DNA of 64,000 nt from Anaerorudis cellulosivorans. Lineage in GTDB: Bacteria; Bacteroidota; Bacteroidia; Bacteroidales; Dysgonomonadaceae. Numbering within the stretch: position 1 is the stretch's first letter; each line of letters starts with the position of its first letter. Where the stretch lies: positions 36,736 to 100,735 of the forward strand of contig NZ_JAPCWE010000012.1 of NCBI RefSeq assembly GCF_025943985.1, in the 5' to 3' direction. A program made the translations under genes and the position numbers. Of this stretch, positions 28,297 to 37,486 are shown in pieces. The notes under the pieces are model-generated. The model worked only from the letters and a program-made list of their open reading frames with translations, ran no database searches and had not been told where the DNA came from.

Positions 28297-29571
28297 TTAA
28301 TTTTCGTCTTCATCGTCATCGTTTTCGAATTCCGAAGCCAATATTTGCAACACTTCATCAACGGTGCTTTCTTCGAGATCGGCTTCTCGTATAAGTTTTT
28401 CGCGATCCATTGCCAATACGTTTTTGGCTGTCGAGCAGCCAATGCGTTTGAGCTGATCAATTACCCACCCGTCTATTTCGTCACGGAATTCGTCCAAATA
28501 GATGTCTTCTTCGTCCGTGCCTTCAATGTCACGGAATACTTCGATATTGTAACCGGTAAGCATGGATGCTAGTTTAATGTTGGCGCCACCCTTGCCAATT
28601 GCCAGTGATACTTCTTCGGGAGGAAGAAACACTTCGGCTCGGCGTTCGTCTTCTTTCACCACGATGGAATTGATTTTTGCGGGACTGAGGGAACGCTGAA
28701 TATATAAAGTAGTATTATTGGTGTAATTGATGACATCAATGTTTTCGTTACGCAATTCGCGTACAATTCCATGGATGCGGAATCCTTTCATTCCAACGCA
28801 AGCACCAACGGGATCGATGCGGTCATCATAAGCTTCCACGGCTACTTTTGCACGTTCTCCGGGAATTCGTGCTATACCCTTTATGGTGATCAATCCGTCG
28901 GCAATCTCGGGTATTTCCGTTTCGAAAAGTCTTTCGAGGAATACCGGTGATGTACGGGAAAGAATGATTTTCGGATTATTGTTTTTGTTTTCTACACGGG
29001 CGACTACTGCACGAACATGTTCTCCTTTATGGAAGAAATCGCTTGGAATTTGTTCGGTTTTCGGAAGAATAAGTTCGTTGTGTTCGTCATCAAGCAGCAA
29101 GATTTCTTTTTTCCATATTTGATATACCTCACCCGAGACAATTTGTCCGACTTTCTCTTTATATTTGTTGTAGAGGTTATCTTTTTCCAATTCCAGAATT
29201 TTAGAAGCCAAAGTTTGACGAAGATTCAGAATAGTACGTCGACCAAAATGGTCAAGCGAAACTTCATCGGTCACTTCTTCGCCAACCTCAAAATCTTCGT
29301 CTATTTTTCTTGCTTCCGAAAGGGGAATTTCTCTATTAGGATCTTGCAATTTATCGTCTTCCACCACTGTGCGATTGCGCCAAATTTCAAGGTCACCCTT
29401 ATCGGGATTAATGATGATATCGTAATTCTCGTCGGTTCCGTTTATTTTTGCTATTACGCTTCGGAATGACTCTTCCAACACGCTGATCATGGTGGTTTTA
29501 TCGATATTTTTCAGCTCGTTGAATTCAGAAAAAGTATCTACAAGGCTAATGGTCTCTTTCTTTTTGCCCAT
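28297..29571 (-). CDS. nusA: Transcription termination/antitermination factor NusA
   Basis: Binds RNA polymerase and nascent RNA, and modulates pausing and termination. The 424 residues show the N-terminal polymerase-binding domain, an S1 domain near 130-200 (VGQIVSGEVYQI), two KH domains including VGACVGMKGFRI near 256 and LAIGKGGANIKLA near 320, and an acidic tail. This is the short form with no tandem acidic repeats as in E. coli. It is 69 nt before infB and 90 nt after rimP. NusA may act on the terminator-like hairpin in the leader of its own operon. Confidence 0.96.
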   Translation of the reverse strand: MGKKKETISLVDTFSEFNELKNIDKTTMISVLEESFRSVIAKINGTDENYDIIINPDKGDLEIWRNRTVVEDDKLQDPNREIPLSEARKIDEDFEVGEEVTDEVSLDHFGRRTILNLRQTLASKILELEKDNLYNKYKEKVGQIVSGEVYQIWKKEILLLDDEHNELILPKTEQIPSDFFHKGEHVRAVVARVENKNNNPKIILSRTSPVFLERLFETEIPEIADGLITIKGIARIPGERAKVAVEAYDDRIDPVGACVGMKGFRIHGIVRELRNENIDVINYTNNTTLYIQRSLSPAKINSIVVKEDERRAEVFLPPEEVSLAIGKGGANIKLASMLTGYNIEVFRDIEGTDEEDIYLDEFRDEIDGWVIDQLKRIGCSTAKNVLAMDREKLIREADLEESTVDEVLQILASEFENDDDEDEN

Positions 29572-29661
29572 GGATTGTTCTCAATATTTTATTTTCAAAA
29601 TTATGTATTCGTTTTTATTATTCGGATTTTCTTCGAGAATATATTTGTCGCAGAAGAGGCG

Positions 29662-30129
29662 CTATTTAAAGTGAAGAAAATATTTTGTATATTTAATTTC
29701 GTCGTATGTAAACGGCAAATCTTCTTTTATTTCGGTTTTGTGTTTAGCTCCTTCTTGTTTGATTTTTTTTGTAATGGTTATTGTAAACCTGTCTTCATTG
29801 GCCGATTTCAGGATACCTTTCAGCTTATCACCTTTTTTCGTGAGAACTTCTACTTCTTTACCTTCAAATTTTTTGTATTGACGCAACGTTTTAAACGGTG
29901 TTGTTAGTCCCACGGATGTCACGGTGAGCTCAAAATCTTCTATATTGCGGTCAATCTTCGATTCGATATGCTGGCTCAACGCCACACAGTCGTCAATGTT
30001 TACTCCCATATCGTTATCGATCTCTACTGTAATGATGTTTCCCGGAGCTATCTGTACGTCGACCAGATAATCGGGTTTCCCTTCCAGATAGGCTTCTGCA
30101 ATTTTGCTCAGCTCGTTTTTATCAATCAT
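29662..30129 (-). CDS. rimP: Ribosome maturation factor RimP
   Basis: Needed for 30S subunit assembly. The 155 residues contain the RimP core (TVEIDNDMGVNIDDCVALSQHIES near 40-63, FELTVTSVGLTTPFKTLRQYKKFEGKEV near 75-102) and a C-terminal Sm-like domain. The start at 30129 (MIDKNELSK) is required because the longer in-frame starts lie upstream of or overlap the consensus promoter at 30190-30220. It is first of the operon, behind a leader hairpin. Confidence 0.92.
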   Translation of the reverse strand: MIDKNELSKIAEAYLEGKPDYLVDVQIAPGNIITVEIDNDMGVNIDDCVALSQHIESKIDRNIEDFELTVTSVGLTTPFKTLRQYKKFEGKEVEVLTKKGDKLKGILKSANEDRFTITITKKIKQEGAKHKTEIKEDLPFTYDEIKYTKYFLHFK

Positions 30130-30144
30130 TTCAAAATGAATAAT

Positions 30145-30172
30145 AAAAAAGGAAGCCATCTTTTCTGCTTCC
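30145..30172 (-). terminator. Terminator-like hairpin in the rimP-nusA-infB leader (attenuator)
   Basis: On the minus strand GGAAGC (30167-30172), a 10-nt loop, GCTTCC (30151-30156), then six Ts (30145-30150). It lies about 12-40 nt after the predicted transcription start and before the rimP ATG, the position of an attenuator. Confidence 0.65.
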
Positions 30173-30189
30173 CTTTCAATTTTCCTTTG

Positions 30190-30220
30190 CAAAGATATTA
30201 TTTTCAAATGAATTGGCAAA
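30190..30220 (-). promoter_or_regulatory. Consensus promoter of rimP-nusA-infB
   Basis: Minus strand TTTG (30217-30220), exactly 19 nt, TATCTTTG (30190-30197): full match to the Bacteroides consensus. Start is expected near 30184. Confidence 0.88.
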
Positions 30221-30303
30221 ATGTTTCTCTTATTTTTTGATTAGTCGGAGCATTACTCCTTTTCTTTTGATTTCGTAAATTTTCATCTCGTGATCAGATT
30301 CTA

Positions 30304-31227
30304 CTAAAACTTATTGCAATACGCAAAGAAGTTTATCGCTTCCAATTCTTTCGCCAGAGAATTTTCTTCAGCATCTGATATGTTTTGAAATGGGGTACGG
30401 TTAATGCCTAGGTCAATGCCGATTAATTTCATAATGCGTTTCCCTCCAACGATGTTTCCTCGATAATTTACAATTACATTAATGACTTTTTGGGCGTAAT
30501 TTTGTAATTCACGTGCTTTTTCAATATTGCCTTTATTGAATTCGTTAATTACACCCACCAGTACGTTACCGATGTAGTTTCCGGTGCCGCTAATTCCCCC
30601 TTGCGCTCCCCCCATGACTAGTGCAGAAAGGATGGTTTCATCTTGTCCGTGCAACATGTCGAATTTGCCATTTTTGTATAACATACATTGGTTATATTCA
30701 TATAAACTTTCGTAGGTATATTTAATCCCTGCCAGATTTGGAATCCTGTCTTCTGCTGCTTTCAAGAAGGGCAACATTGGTAAGTATACACCACTCAAAG
30801 CAGGGATATGATAAAAATAGAAGGGCAGGGAAGGAGCGGCACATGCAATTTCTTCGCAATATTTCACAAGTTCTTCAACGCGCCCGGCTTTTGGGAAAGG
30901 TGAAGCCATAGCACCTATACCGAATGCTCCGATTTCAGCAGCATGTTGTGCCATTTTATAGCTGTCTTTTATACATGTTGATCCGACATGAACGATAACT
31001 TTGAATTCTTTATCTACAACCGATATCCATTTTTCTGCCAGTTTCATACGCTCTTCAACGGTCATCATGTAACCTTCACCTGAAGAACCGTTGATGAAAA
31101 CCCCTATTATTCCGTTTTTTTGCAACATCGTCGCATAATCCCCGATAGGGCTTAAATCAATTTCGCCTTTTTTATCAAATGGCGTAAACGGAGCAACGAT
31201 CAATCCTTTTATTTTTTCGAAATTCAT
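30304..31227 (-). CDS. nanA: N-acetylneuraminate lyase
   Basis: Splits N-acetylneuraminate to N-acetylmannosamine and pyruvate in the cytosol through a Schiff-base lysine. The 307 residues form a DapA-superfamily barrel: the carboxylate-binding GSSGEG near 48-53, the tyrosine in FYFYHIP near 139, and the lysine in LAGIKYTYE near 168. Family members with this pattern beside sialidase and AGE genes are NanA rather than dihydrodipicolinate synthase. It is the last gene of the nine-gene sialic acid operon, 31 nt after the transporter. Confidence 0.92.
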   Translation of the reverse strand: MNFEKIKGLIVAPFTPFDKKGEIDLSPIGDYATMLQKNGIIGVFINGSSGEGYMMTVEERMKLAEKWISVVDKEFKVIVHVGSTCIKDSYKMAQHAAEIGAFGIGAMASPFPKAGRVEELVKYCEEIACAAPSLPFYFYHIPALSGVYLPMLPFLKAAEDRIPNLAGIKYTYESLYEYNQCMLYKNGKFDMLHGQDETILSALVMGGAQGGISGTGNYIGNVLVGVINEFNKGNIEKARELQNYAQKVINVIVNYRGNIVGGKRIMKLIGIDLGINRTPFQNISDAEENSLAKELEAINFFAYCNKF

Positions 31228-31258
31228 AATGTAATTTTTTATATGTTGATTTATTAAG

Positions 31259-32527
31259 TTAAATGTTATTTTCTTCCGTGTAAGTATACTCTTTTTTAGG
31301 CTTTAAGAAAAGCAATACCATAATGACTGCCAATAAAACCAAGAAAGCTAATTTGCTGAAATCGGAGCCTAAACTTCCTTTGTCGGTAGAAGATCCAAGT
31401 AATATTGTAATGGCGTATCCTCCAAAAACTCCCATCATATTCATTATACCGTAGGCTGTTGCCCGATATTTGGGAGAGATGATTTGGCAAAGAATGGGCA
31501 TGTTATTGGCGTCGAACATTCCATACCCAATCCCGAACAAAAAGGCTGAACAAATGAGACTTGTATAGGTATGCCCAAAACCCAAGAGTATGAGTGAGGG
31601 TACAGTCAGGGTTAATCCGATAGCACTCGTGTAGATGCGGCCTTTGATGTTTTTGAGTACCCATCGGTCAGATAGAGGTCCGCCAATAAAAACGCCGATG
31701 AGAGATGCGACGGCAATGGAAATCGTTGCCATTGGTCCTGCCATTGTCATGGGGATGCCCAGGTTTTTTGTAAATAATGTGGGAAGCCAATTTTTAGTTG
31801 CCCATCCGGGAAGACTTGGAACGATGAAGTAGAATAACATGATCCAGAAAGATGCTGTACTTAAAAGTACAACGAAGGGTTTCCAAAAAGGTTCTTTTTC
31901 AGCTTTTACGCTTTGGGGTTGCATTTCAGAAATCCGATTGGTATGATTTTTTTTGTCATTAAGAAACAAAATGAGAATAACTGCGTATACAACTCCAATG
32001 ATACCAAACCCATGAAACACTGTTCGCCACGAATAATTGGCAGCTATTGCAGCACCAAAGCCACCCAGTGCTTGGCCTGTATAAAGTCCTGTCATATGAA
32101 TACCGATTGCCAAAGAGCGGGTTTTATTCGTGTGATAATCGGCAATCATGGACAATGCTGCAGGAAGGTACAATGCTTCACTTATCCCCATAAAAGCCCT
32201 GAGCCAATATAATTGGTTGAAAGAAGTAGCGTAACCCATGGAATACGTTACGGCTGACCATACAAATAAACTGCCCGCAATAAGCCATTTCCGATTTATT
32301 CTATCTGCTACGGCTCCTGCAGCCGGGCTTAAAAAACCATAAACAAGCAAAAATATTCCCATTAGGCGACCGAAATTTTCTGCAATTGACAGTTCTTTAA
32401 TATCAACAGCCATTGCCGCCTGCATAGTGGAAAGCATCTGCCGGTCAAGATAGTTAAGCAATGCTACCACCCAGAGTAATCCTACTACAATCCACGGATA
32501 AGCTTTACTATTTTTCATTTTTTCCAT
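31259..32527 (-). CDS. nanT: MFS transporter, probable sialic acid permease
   Basis: A 422-residue major facilitator protein with about 12 membrane segments, an early charged motif (ALLNYLDRQMLS near 22) and RINRKWLIAG in the first cytoplasmic loop. Position between GH20 and nanA indicates import of free sialic acid, as in Bacteroides nan loci. The start at 32527 overlaps the GH20 stop by 20 nt; the ATG three codons in (32518) is an alternative. Substrate is inferred from context, since an amino-sugar anion cannot be read from sequence. Confidence 0.85.
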   Translation of the reverse strand: MEKMKNSKAYPWIVVGLLWVVALLNYLDRQMLSTMQAAMAVDIKELSIAENFGRLMGIFLLVYGFLSPAAGAVADRINRKWLIAGSLFVWSAVTYSMGYATSFNQLYWLRAFMGISEALYLPAALSMIADYHTNKTRSLAIGIHMTGLYTGQALGGFGAAIAANYSWRTVFHGFGIIGVVYAVILILFLNDKKNHTNRISEMQPQSVKAEKEPFWKPFVVLLSTASFWIMLFYFIVPSLPGWATKNWLPTLFTKNLGIPMTMAGPMATISIAVASLIGVFIGGPLSDRWVLKNIKGRIYTSAIGLTLTVPSLILLGFGHTYTSLICSAFLFGIGYGMFDANNMPILCQIISPKYRATAYGIMNMMGVFGGYAITILLGSSTDKGSLGSDFSKLAFLVLLAVIMVLLFLKPKKEYTYTEENNI

Positions 32528-34499
32528 TGATTTTTTTATCGGGGTTATAAATAAGTCCTTTCACTTCATCCATACCGTCGAGGGTAACAAACACACACGT
32601 AAACATCCATTTTTGCAGACGCACTTCCTTTGTGGAAAATTCGCCTATCGGCAATTTCAATACTATTTTATTCCAACCTTTTTTCAAGGTTACGGGAATA
32701 GGTGGACGCACGGCAAAATTTTCGTTTCCAAGTGGGATTTCATTTGAGAGAATGGTGTGACTATTACTCCAAACCGGCGGTTGAATTTCTTTATCGTTGA
32801 TCATTATTTTACTTTTCCGATAATCCCATTCTCCTTGAGGAGGAGGCAAATCTTTTTCCGACCTGCTATAATTTTGTGTGCTTATCCATGCCCCAACGGT
32901 TTGTTTTTTTGGCGACCAAACCCATGTATATGCATATGCTGTATGATTGGGCTTAGGGTTATCGTAAAATGAGGGTATCACCTCTCCCCATACATGACGT
33001 AGGTATATGGCAGCACCAATAGCTTCGCGGGTATGGTATGTTTTCCCTTGATAGGTATAGTGTGTTTTTAGTTTTTTTTCGGGTGGAAATGATTGTTGCA
33101 GATTTCCGTAATTGGGGAAAGCATCCGTGATGCGCCATTTCACGTTTGTTTGGCGTACATAGGGAAAAGGTAAATCTTTGAATATGCTTTGTTTATGCCA
33201 GAGCAATCGATTTTCAAAATCAATAAAAAGCGGGTATTCCGGGGTACCTTCTTTTAACAATGTGCCTTGTTGTTCGAAATATTTTTTGCGTCCGCCTTGC
33301 CATGAACTTTCGGCAAAAGTCAGCATTAAAGGATAGAAAGCATTTTCGATCAAAATATGTTTTTCGGGATATACAAATCGATCGTTCCATACAGCTATTA
33401 TTGCTCCTATGATGTTATCTTCTTCATATTCCCGGTTGCCGATGTTGCTATTATACAGAGCAATTAAATCGGCAAAATTGTCAAAATGATTGATATAATG
33501 GTACCGAGAATCAATAGCCGGTGTATTGGTTAATGGTTTTCCGCGTGAACTCCACATTTGTATCTTATCGATTTCTCCCGGATGGTAGGTATATCCGGGA
33601 TTCCAGGAAATCACTTTTTTCCCCATTGAACGAATGTGTTGAACCATTTCGGGCACAAATTCCGGATTTGAGATTTCTACTTCATCGGTACCGATATGAA
33701 GATAAGGCAGATCGGGAAAAATCTCGATGCAAATTTCTTTGAGCAATTGTTTCAGAATATCCATTCCTTCAGGACTTTGCATATCGCAACCGAATGCTTT
33801 TCTGAAAGCAGCACTATGCCCCGGCATATCTATTTCCGGGATAAGCAACACGTGGTGTGCTTTGCAAAATTCCGCAATATCTTTAGCTTCGTCTATGGTA
33901 TAATATTTTCCCGGGAGGCGACCGAAGTTGGCACTATCATTGAGTTGAGGGTAAATTTTACTTTCTAATCTCCACCCTAAATCTTCGGTTAGATGCCAAT
34001 GAAATGTATTTATTTTGTAAGTGGATAAAATTGCGATTTCCTGTTTCAGTTCATCGGGCGAGATGTAGCTTCTTCCCACATCATGCATGAAACCACGTAT
34101 ATGAAAAGCAGGCCAGTCGACAATTTCGCAACACGGCAAATAGTGCTTGCTGCGATATTGTGTAATGAGCTGGTTTAATGTTTGTTTAGCCCAATAGGCA
34201 CCTTGTTCGGCAGTTGCCTTTATAAGAATACTGTCGGGAGTAATTGTCAAATGATATGCTTCTCTTTGATTTACAAATGCCTGAGGTATGGAGGAAACGT
34301 AGTATATAGTAATTTTATTGTTGTTAATTGTATCTTCAAATGTGTGTATTGCATGTTGAATTTTTATGGACTGAGGTTTTGGTATTAGCATTAAGGTGTT
34401 CTGAGCATGATCAACGTAATCAGCATGAAGCGTTGTTATACTGCAAATAAAAGAGATGAAAATAAGAAGATGTTTTTTTATTTTATGTTGTTTTCTCAT
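32508..34499 (-). CDS. Secreted GH20 beta-N-acetylhexosaminidase
   Basis: Removes terminal beta-GlcNAc or GalNAc from glycans exposed after sialic acid release. The 663 residues start with a signal peptide (to about 26), then a GH20b-like N-terminal domain, and a catalytic barrel from about 125 with RGFMHDVGRSY, HWHLTEDLGWRLE and the catalytic pair in HIGTDEVE near 266-273, followed by a C-terminal beta domain. The gene abuts the mutarotase gene directly (TGA then ATG). Glycan specificity is not readable. Confidence 0.92.
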   Translation of the reverse strand: MRKQHKIKKHLLIFISFICSITTLHADYVDHAQNTLMLIPKPQSIKIQHAIHTFEDTINNNKITIYYVSSIPQAFVNQREAYHLTITPDSILIKATAEQGAYWAKQTLNQLITQYRSKHYLPCCEIVDWPAFHIRGFMHDVGRSYISPDELKQEIAILSTYKINTFHWHLTEDLGWRLESKIYPQLNDSANFGRLPGKYYTIDEAKDIAEFCKAHHVLLIPEIDMPGHSAAFRKAFGCDMQSPEGMDILKQLLKEICIEIFPDLPYLHIGTDEVEISNPEFVPEMVQHIRSMGKKVISWNPGYTYHPGEIDKIQMWSSRGKPLTNTPAIDSRYHYINHFDNFADLIALYNSNIGNREYEEDNIIGAIIAVWNDRFVYPEKHILIENAFYPLMLTFAESSWQGGRKKYFEQQGTLLKEGTPEYPLFIDFENRLLWHKQSIFKDLPFPYVRQTNVKWRITDAFPNYGNLQQSFPPEKKLKTHYTYQGKTYHTREAIGAAIYLRHVWGEVIPSFYDNPKPNHTAYAYTWVWSPKKQTVGAWISTQNYSRSEKDLPPPQGEWDYRKSKIMINDKEIQPPVWSNSHTILSNEIPLGNENFAVRPPIPVTLKKGWNKIVLKLPIGEFSTKEVRLQKWMFTCVFVTLDGMDEVKGLIYNPDKKINGKNEK

Positions 34500-35717
34500 T
34501 CAGTTTGCGTTTAATCTGATTTCTCCTTTCCATGTGATTGGCGTACGAACACCCGGCTTCAATTCTCCTTGTACGAGATAAAAAGTATCGTTCTCAAAAA
34601 CAAGAGTAGCTCCTGCACGTGCGGCATTTGGGGTGACGTCTATGGTTTTCCATCGATTGGTTTTTGTATCAAAGATTCGGCATTCGGGGTTGAACTTGTA
34701 ATATGCTATCGGCTGATTCATGTATGTTTTTGAAAATGCGTTGTTTTTCTGTTCTTTTTCTTCGTCAGTAAGTAGCCGATTAAAATGGATGTTATATTGT
34801 GTGTTGATGGCATTTAGGAATATGTCGTAATTAACCCCTCCCATACATAAAATATATCGGTCTTGTATGGGCATTGCAACGGCTCCGGCCAGAGAGAATG
34901 GTTTTTGCGTGTCGGGATCAATTTGTTCTCCTACTTTTTCCCATGTTCTATCTTCAACGCAATACCGAAATACATCTTTTGCCATTTCGGGTGAGTGAAT
35001 TTCATCTCCCCCGAAAAAACCTCCCAGCAAATAAACATAATTTTTTTCATTATTTTTAATTCCTGCCATTACCGGTTGCACGCGAGGTATACCCGGAAAG
35101 GGAGGAAGTTTTTTCCATGTTGAGTCATTTTTTATGTCGATGGAATAAAAATCGTTACTTGGCTTATCGTTGACATTTCCACCTCCAACAAAAACGGAGT
35201 TTTTTATGGCACAACCGGCAAAATTATCCATCGCTGTCGGTAATACCGGGAGAGCATCCAATTTGGGTTCTCCCGATCTCTGCAACGATACGCTATATCC
35301 ATTTTTCAATGATTCTTTTCCTGTGTTTCCTCCGACCCAGAGTGTTTCGTTGGATGATAGCCGAATGGAAACCCCGTATGCAGCAGGTTTAGGAAGTTTG
35401 CCTACCCACGTCCATTTGTCGAGGGTTGTAGTATCCATCATCAAGATATCGTCATAGTACACTTTTGCTCCCCCTTCAAAACCGAGCTTATCAGGGAAGT
35501 TACAACCTCCTGCCACTAAAAGTTTATCTTGAATAATAGCAGCATATGATGCTGAAACACCTTTTTGTAAATTTCCTGTCAGGCCTTCTGTGGGGACCTT
35601 GTGCCAGATGATGGTCAAATTAGTTGTTGTTTTATTCATTTCTTTACATGATGAAAAAATGCAGCTCATTAATACGATAAACGTTGAGCGTATTACTATC
35701 TGTTGAAATCGGGACAT
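34500..35717 (-). CDS. nanM: Kelch-type sialic acid mutarotase (NanM-like lipoprotein)
   Basis: Probably converts the released alpha anomer of N-acetylneuraminate to the beta form before uptake. The 405 residues carry a lipoprotein signal with lipobox before C24 (IFSSC) and a six-bladed Kelch propeller with repeated GG motifs (VAGGCNFPD, WVGGNTG, FVGGGNV, LLGGFFGG, CMGGVNYD). The arrangement fits the cyclically permuted mutarotase family. It sits between sialidase and GH20. Confidence 0.87.
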   Translation of the reverse strand: MSRFQQIVIRSTFIVLMSCIFSSCKEMNKTTTNLTIIWHKVPTEGLTGNLQKGVSASYAAIIQDKLLVAGGCNFPDKLGFEGGAKVYYDDILMMDTTTLDKWTWVGKLPKPAAYGVSIRLSSNETLWVGGNTGKESLKNGYSVSLQRSGEPKLDALPVLPTAMDNFAGCAIKNSVFVGGGNVNDKPSNDFYSIDIKNDSTWKKLPPFPGIPRVQPVMAGIKNNEKNYVYLLGGFFGGDEIHSPEMAKDVFRYCVEDRTWEKVGEQIDPDTQKPFSLAGAVAMPIQDRYILCMGGVNYDIFLNAINTQYNIHFNRLLTDEEKEQKNNAFSKTYMNQPIAYYKFNPECRIFDTKTNRWKTIDVTPNAARAGATLVFENDTFYLVQGELKPGVRTPITWKGEIRLNAN

Positions 35718-35749
35718 GAATTTCGCATCATTATTATTACGGGTTATTT

Positions 35750-37375
35750 TTATTTTTGGTCGGCAATTATATCCGAAACGGGTATTTTTTGAAAAATGAG
35801 ATTTCTATTTCCTTCATACACTATTCCGACATGTTGTTCGTCAACCATCGTCAGGCAAGAATATCCAAAACCTTCAGGCGCATGAATAAGAAGATGATAG
35901 TGTTCGGGCCAAGTCATGCCTTCATCCAAACTGGCCTTTATAGTCATATTGATGCGACGATATTTGTCGGCAGGATTCGAGAAGAAAAGAACTTTTTTAT
36001 TTTCTTTTCCTACCCACACATTCGCTCCGATAATACTTGCCATGCAGTTAGACTCAGGCAGAGCGCCGTTTGATGAAGGATGCACGGTCCATGTTTTTCC
36101 CATATCGTTCGTGACAGCTACGGCGCGCCCATTGGTATCGTCTTTTATTTGTCTGTTTCTGTCGTCGCGCATGTTCAACATCAAACTACCATCGCTGAGT
36201 TGTACTACTTGCGCTTCGGTGGTATTGGGCTTGGCACCTGTGCCGATATGCCAGGTATTTCCCCCATCTTTGCTATATATGATGGTAGAATGGCTGGTGA
36301 ATTTTCCTCCATCTATCGCCTTTGTGCCGATATCGGCCTTAAATTGTGCCGGAAAGACGAGTGTTCCGTCGTCCATACAAATGCCCCGCCCCGGTCCTTG
36401 CAGGAGTAACTGCCAGGAAGGGTCTTTTATTTGTTGAGTAATATTGATGGGTTTTGACCATGTTTTTCCGTCATCCGTGCTTTTGACAAGCATAAATTGC
36501 CCGGTCTTTTCTGGCGTCATTCCGGGTTGAGAAACCCACCAGGCCATATCATCCCTGTTAAATCCATGTATCCATAATGCTGCCACCCATATCGTATTGT
36601 TTTTATGATCGTAGAGAATGGCCGGATCTCCCACGCCGTTGAGATATTCCGGCTTTCCACCCCACTCATCCATATCCATTATGACTTTCATGGGTTCCCA
36701 TGTTTCGCCTCCATCCTCACTTCGGCTCATGCCGATATCGATATCTTCCTGAAGATCTTTACTTCGTGTATAACGGTTATCGTAAACAGCAATCAGCGTA
36801 CCTTTATTGGTGGTTATTATTCCCGGAATCCGATAGGTATGGCAATTGTCCTGACCCGCGGCCCGTAATTCTATTGCCGGTCTGAAAACCGCGTCAGGTG
36901 TCGACACATACGTACTGCCGTCTTCAAAGGTGATTTGAATTTTGGATAAAGAAGCTTTCGCAGACAGATTGACTTTGGGATTTAAATTTAGCTCAAGTGC
37001 AAAAACACGTGTTTTTTCATTTGTTATTTCTTCATTCAAATCAAACCGGATTTCTGTATTCAAAGGGAAATTGTCAGTTTCGGCTATCCAATCGTTTATT
37101 TCATCGTTTTGCATGTGTAAGCAAGCTTTTTTAAAAATAGAATCAATTCGATCGTTGAATGAGAACTTAATGTTGGAGATTTTTTTCCGACTATTATGAG
37201 TAGGAGTTATTTGGATTCTGACCACATTATCATTTGGCTTTCCCCGGAAAAGTGCTTGTGTGGGCGCATCTATTGTGATTTTTTCGATTCCCGGGATGGA
37301 ATGCATTTCTTTATGGGAAGAGAAGCATCCTATAAAAATAGAGAAAAATAAAAGAGTCAATGTCGTTTTTTTCAT
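35750..37375 (-). CDS. nanH: Sialidase (exo-alpha-neuraminidase), lipoprotein
   Basis: Releases terminal sialic acid from host glycans at the cell surface or in the periplasm. The 541 residues start with a lipoprotein signal (lipobox IFIGC at residue 17), then a carbohydrate-binding-like domain to about 160. The six-bladed catalytic propeller has CHTYRIPGI (RIP motif) near 182-190 and four Asp-boxes: SEDGGETW, STDDGKTW, SKDGGNTW and TNDMGKTW. Start 37375 is chosen to keep the lipobox position; in-frame ATGs at 37399 and 37423 are alternatives. Its place in the operon fixes the role. Confidence 0.93.
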   Translation of the reverse strand: MKKTTLTLLFFSIFIGCFSSHKEMHSIPGIEKITIDAPTQALFRGKPNDNVVRIQITPTHNSRKKISNIKFSFNDRIDSIFKKACLHMQNDEINDWIAETDNFPLNTEIRFDLNEEITNEKTRVFALELNLNPKVNLSAKASLSKIQITFEDGSTYVSTPDAVFRPAIELRAAGQDNCHTYRIPGIITTNKGTLIAVYDNRYTRSKDLQEDIDIGMSRSEDGGETWEPMKVIMDMDEWGGKPEYLNGVGDPAILYDHKNNTIWVAALWIHGFNRDDMAWWVSQPGMTPEKTGQFMLVKSTDDGKTWSKPINITQQIKDPSWQLLLQGPGRGICMDDGTLVFPAQFKADIGTKAIDGGKFTSHSTIIYSKDGGNTWHIGTGAKPNTTEAQVVQLSDGSLMLNMRDDRNRQIKDDTNGRAVAVTNDMGKTWTVHPSSNGALPESNCMASIIGANVWVGKENKKVLFFSNPADKYRRINMTIKASLDEGMTWPEHYHLLIHAPEGFGYSCLTMVDEQHVGIVYEGNRNLIFQKIPVSDIIADQK

Positions 37376-37486
37376 TTCAATCGGTTTTTTTGTTTTCATG
37401 AACACTATTTTACTATTTTCCAAAAGAGATAAATATACCTATATTTTGAATTCTTAAAGTTAAAGAGACAGGGTAAGAATGGAGCG

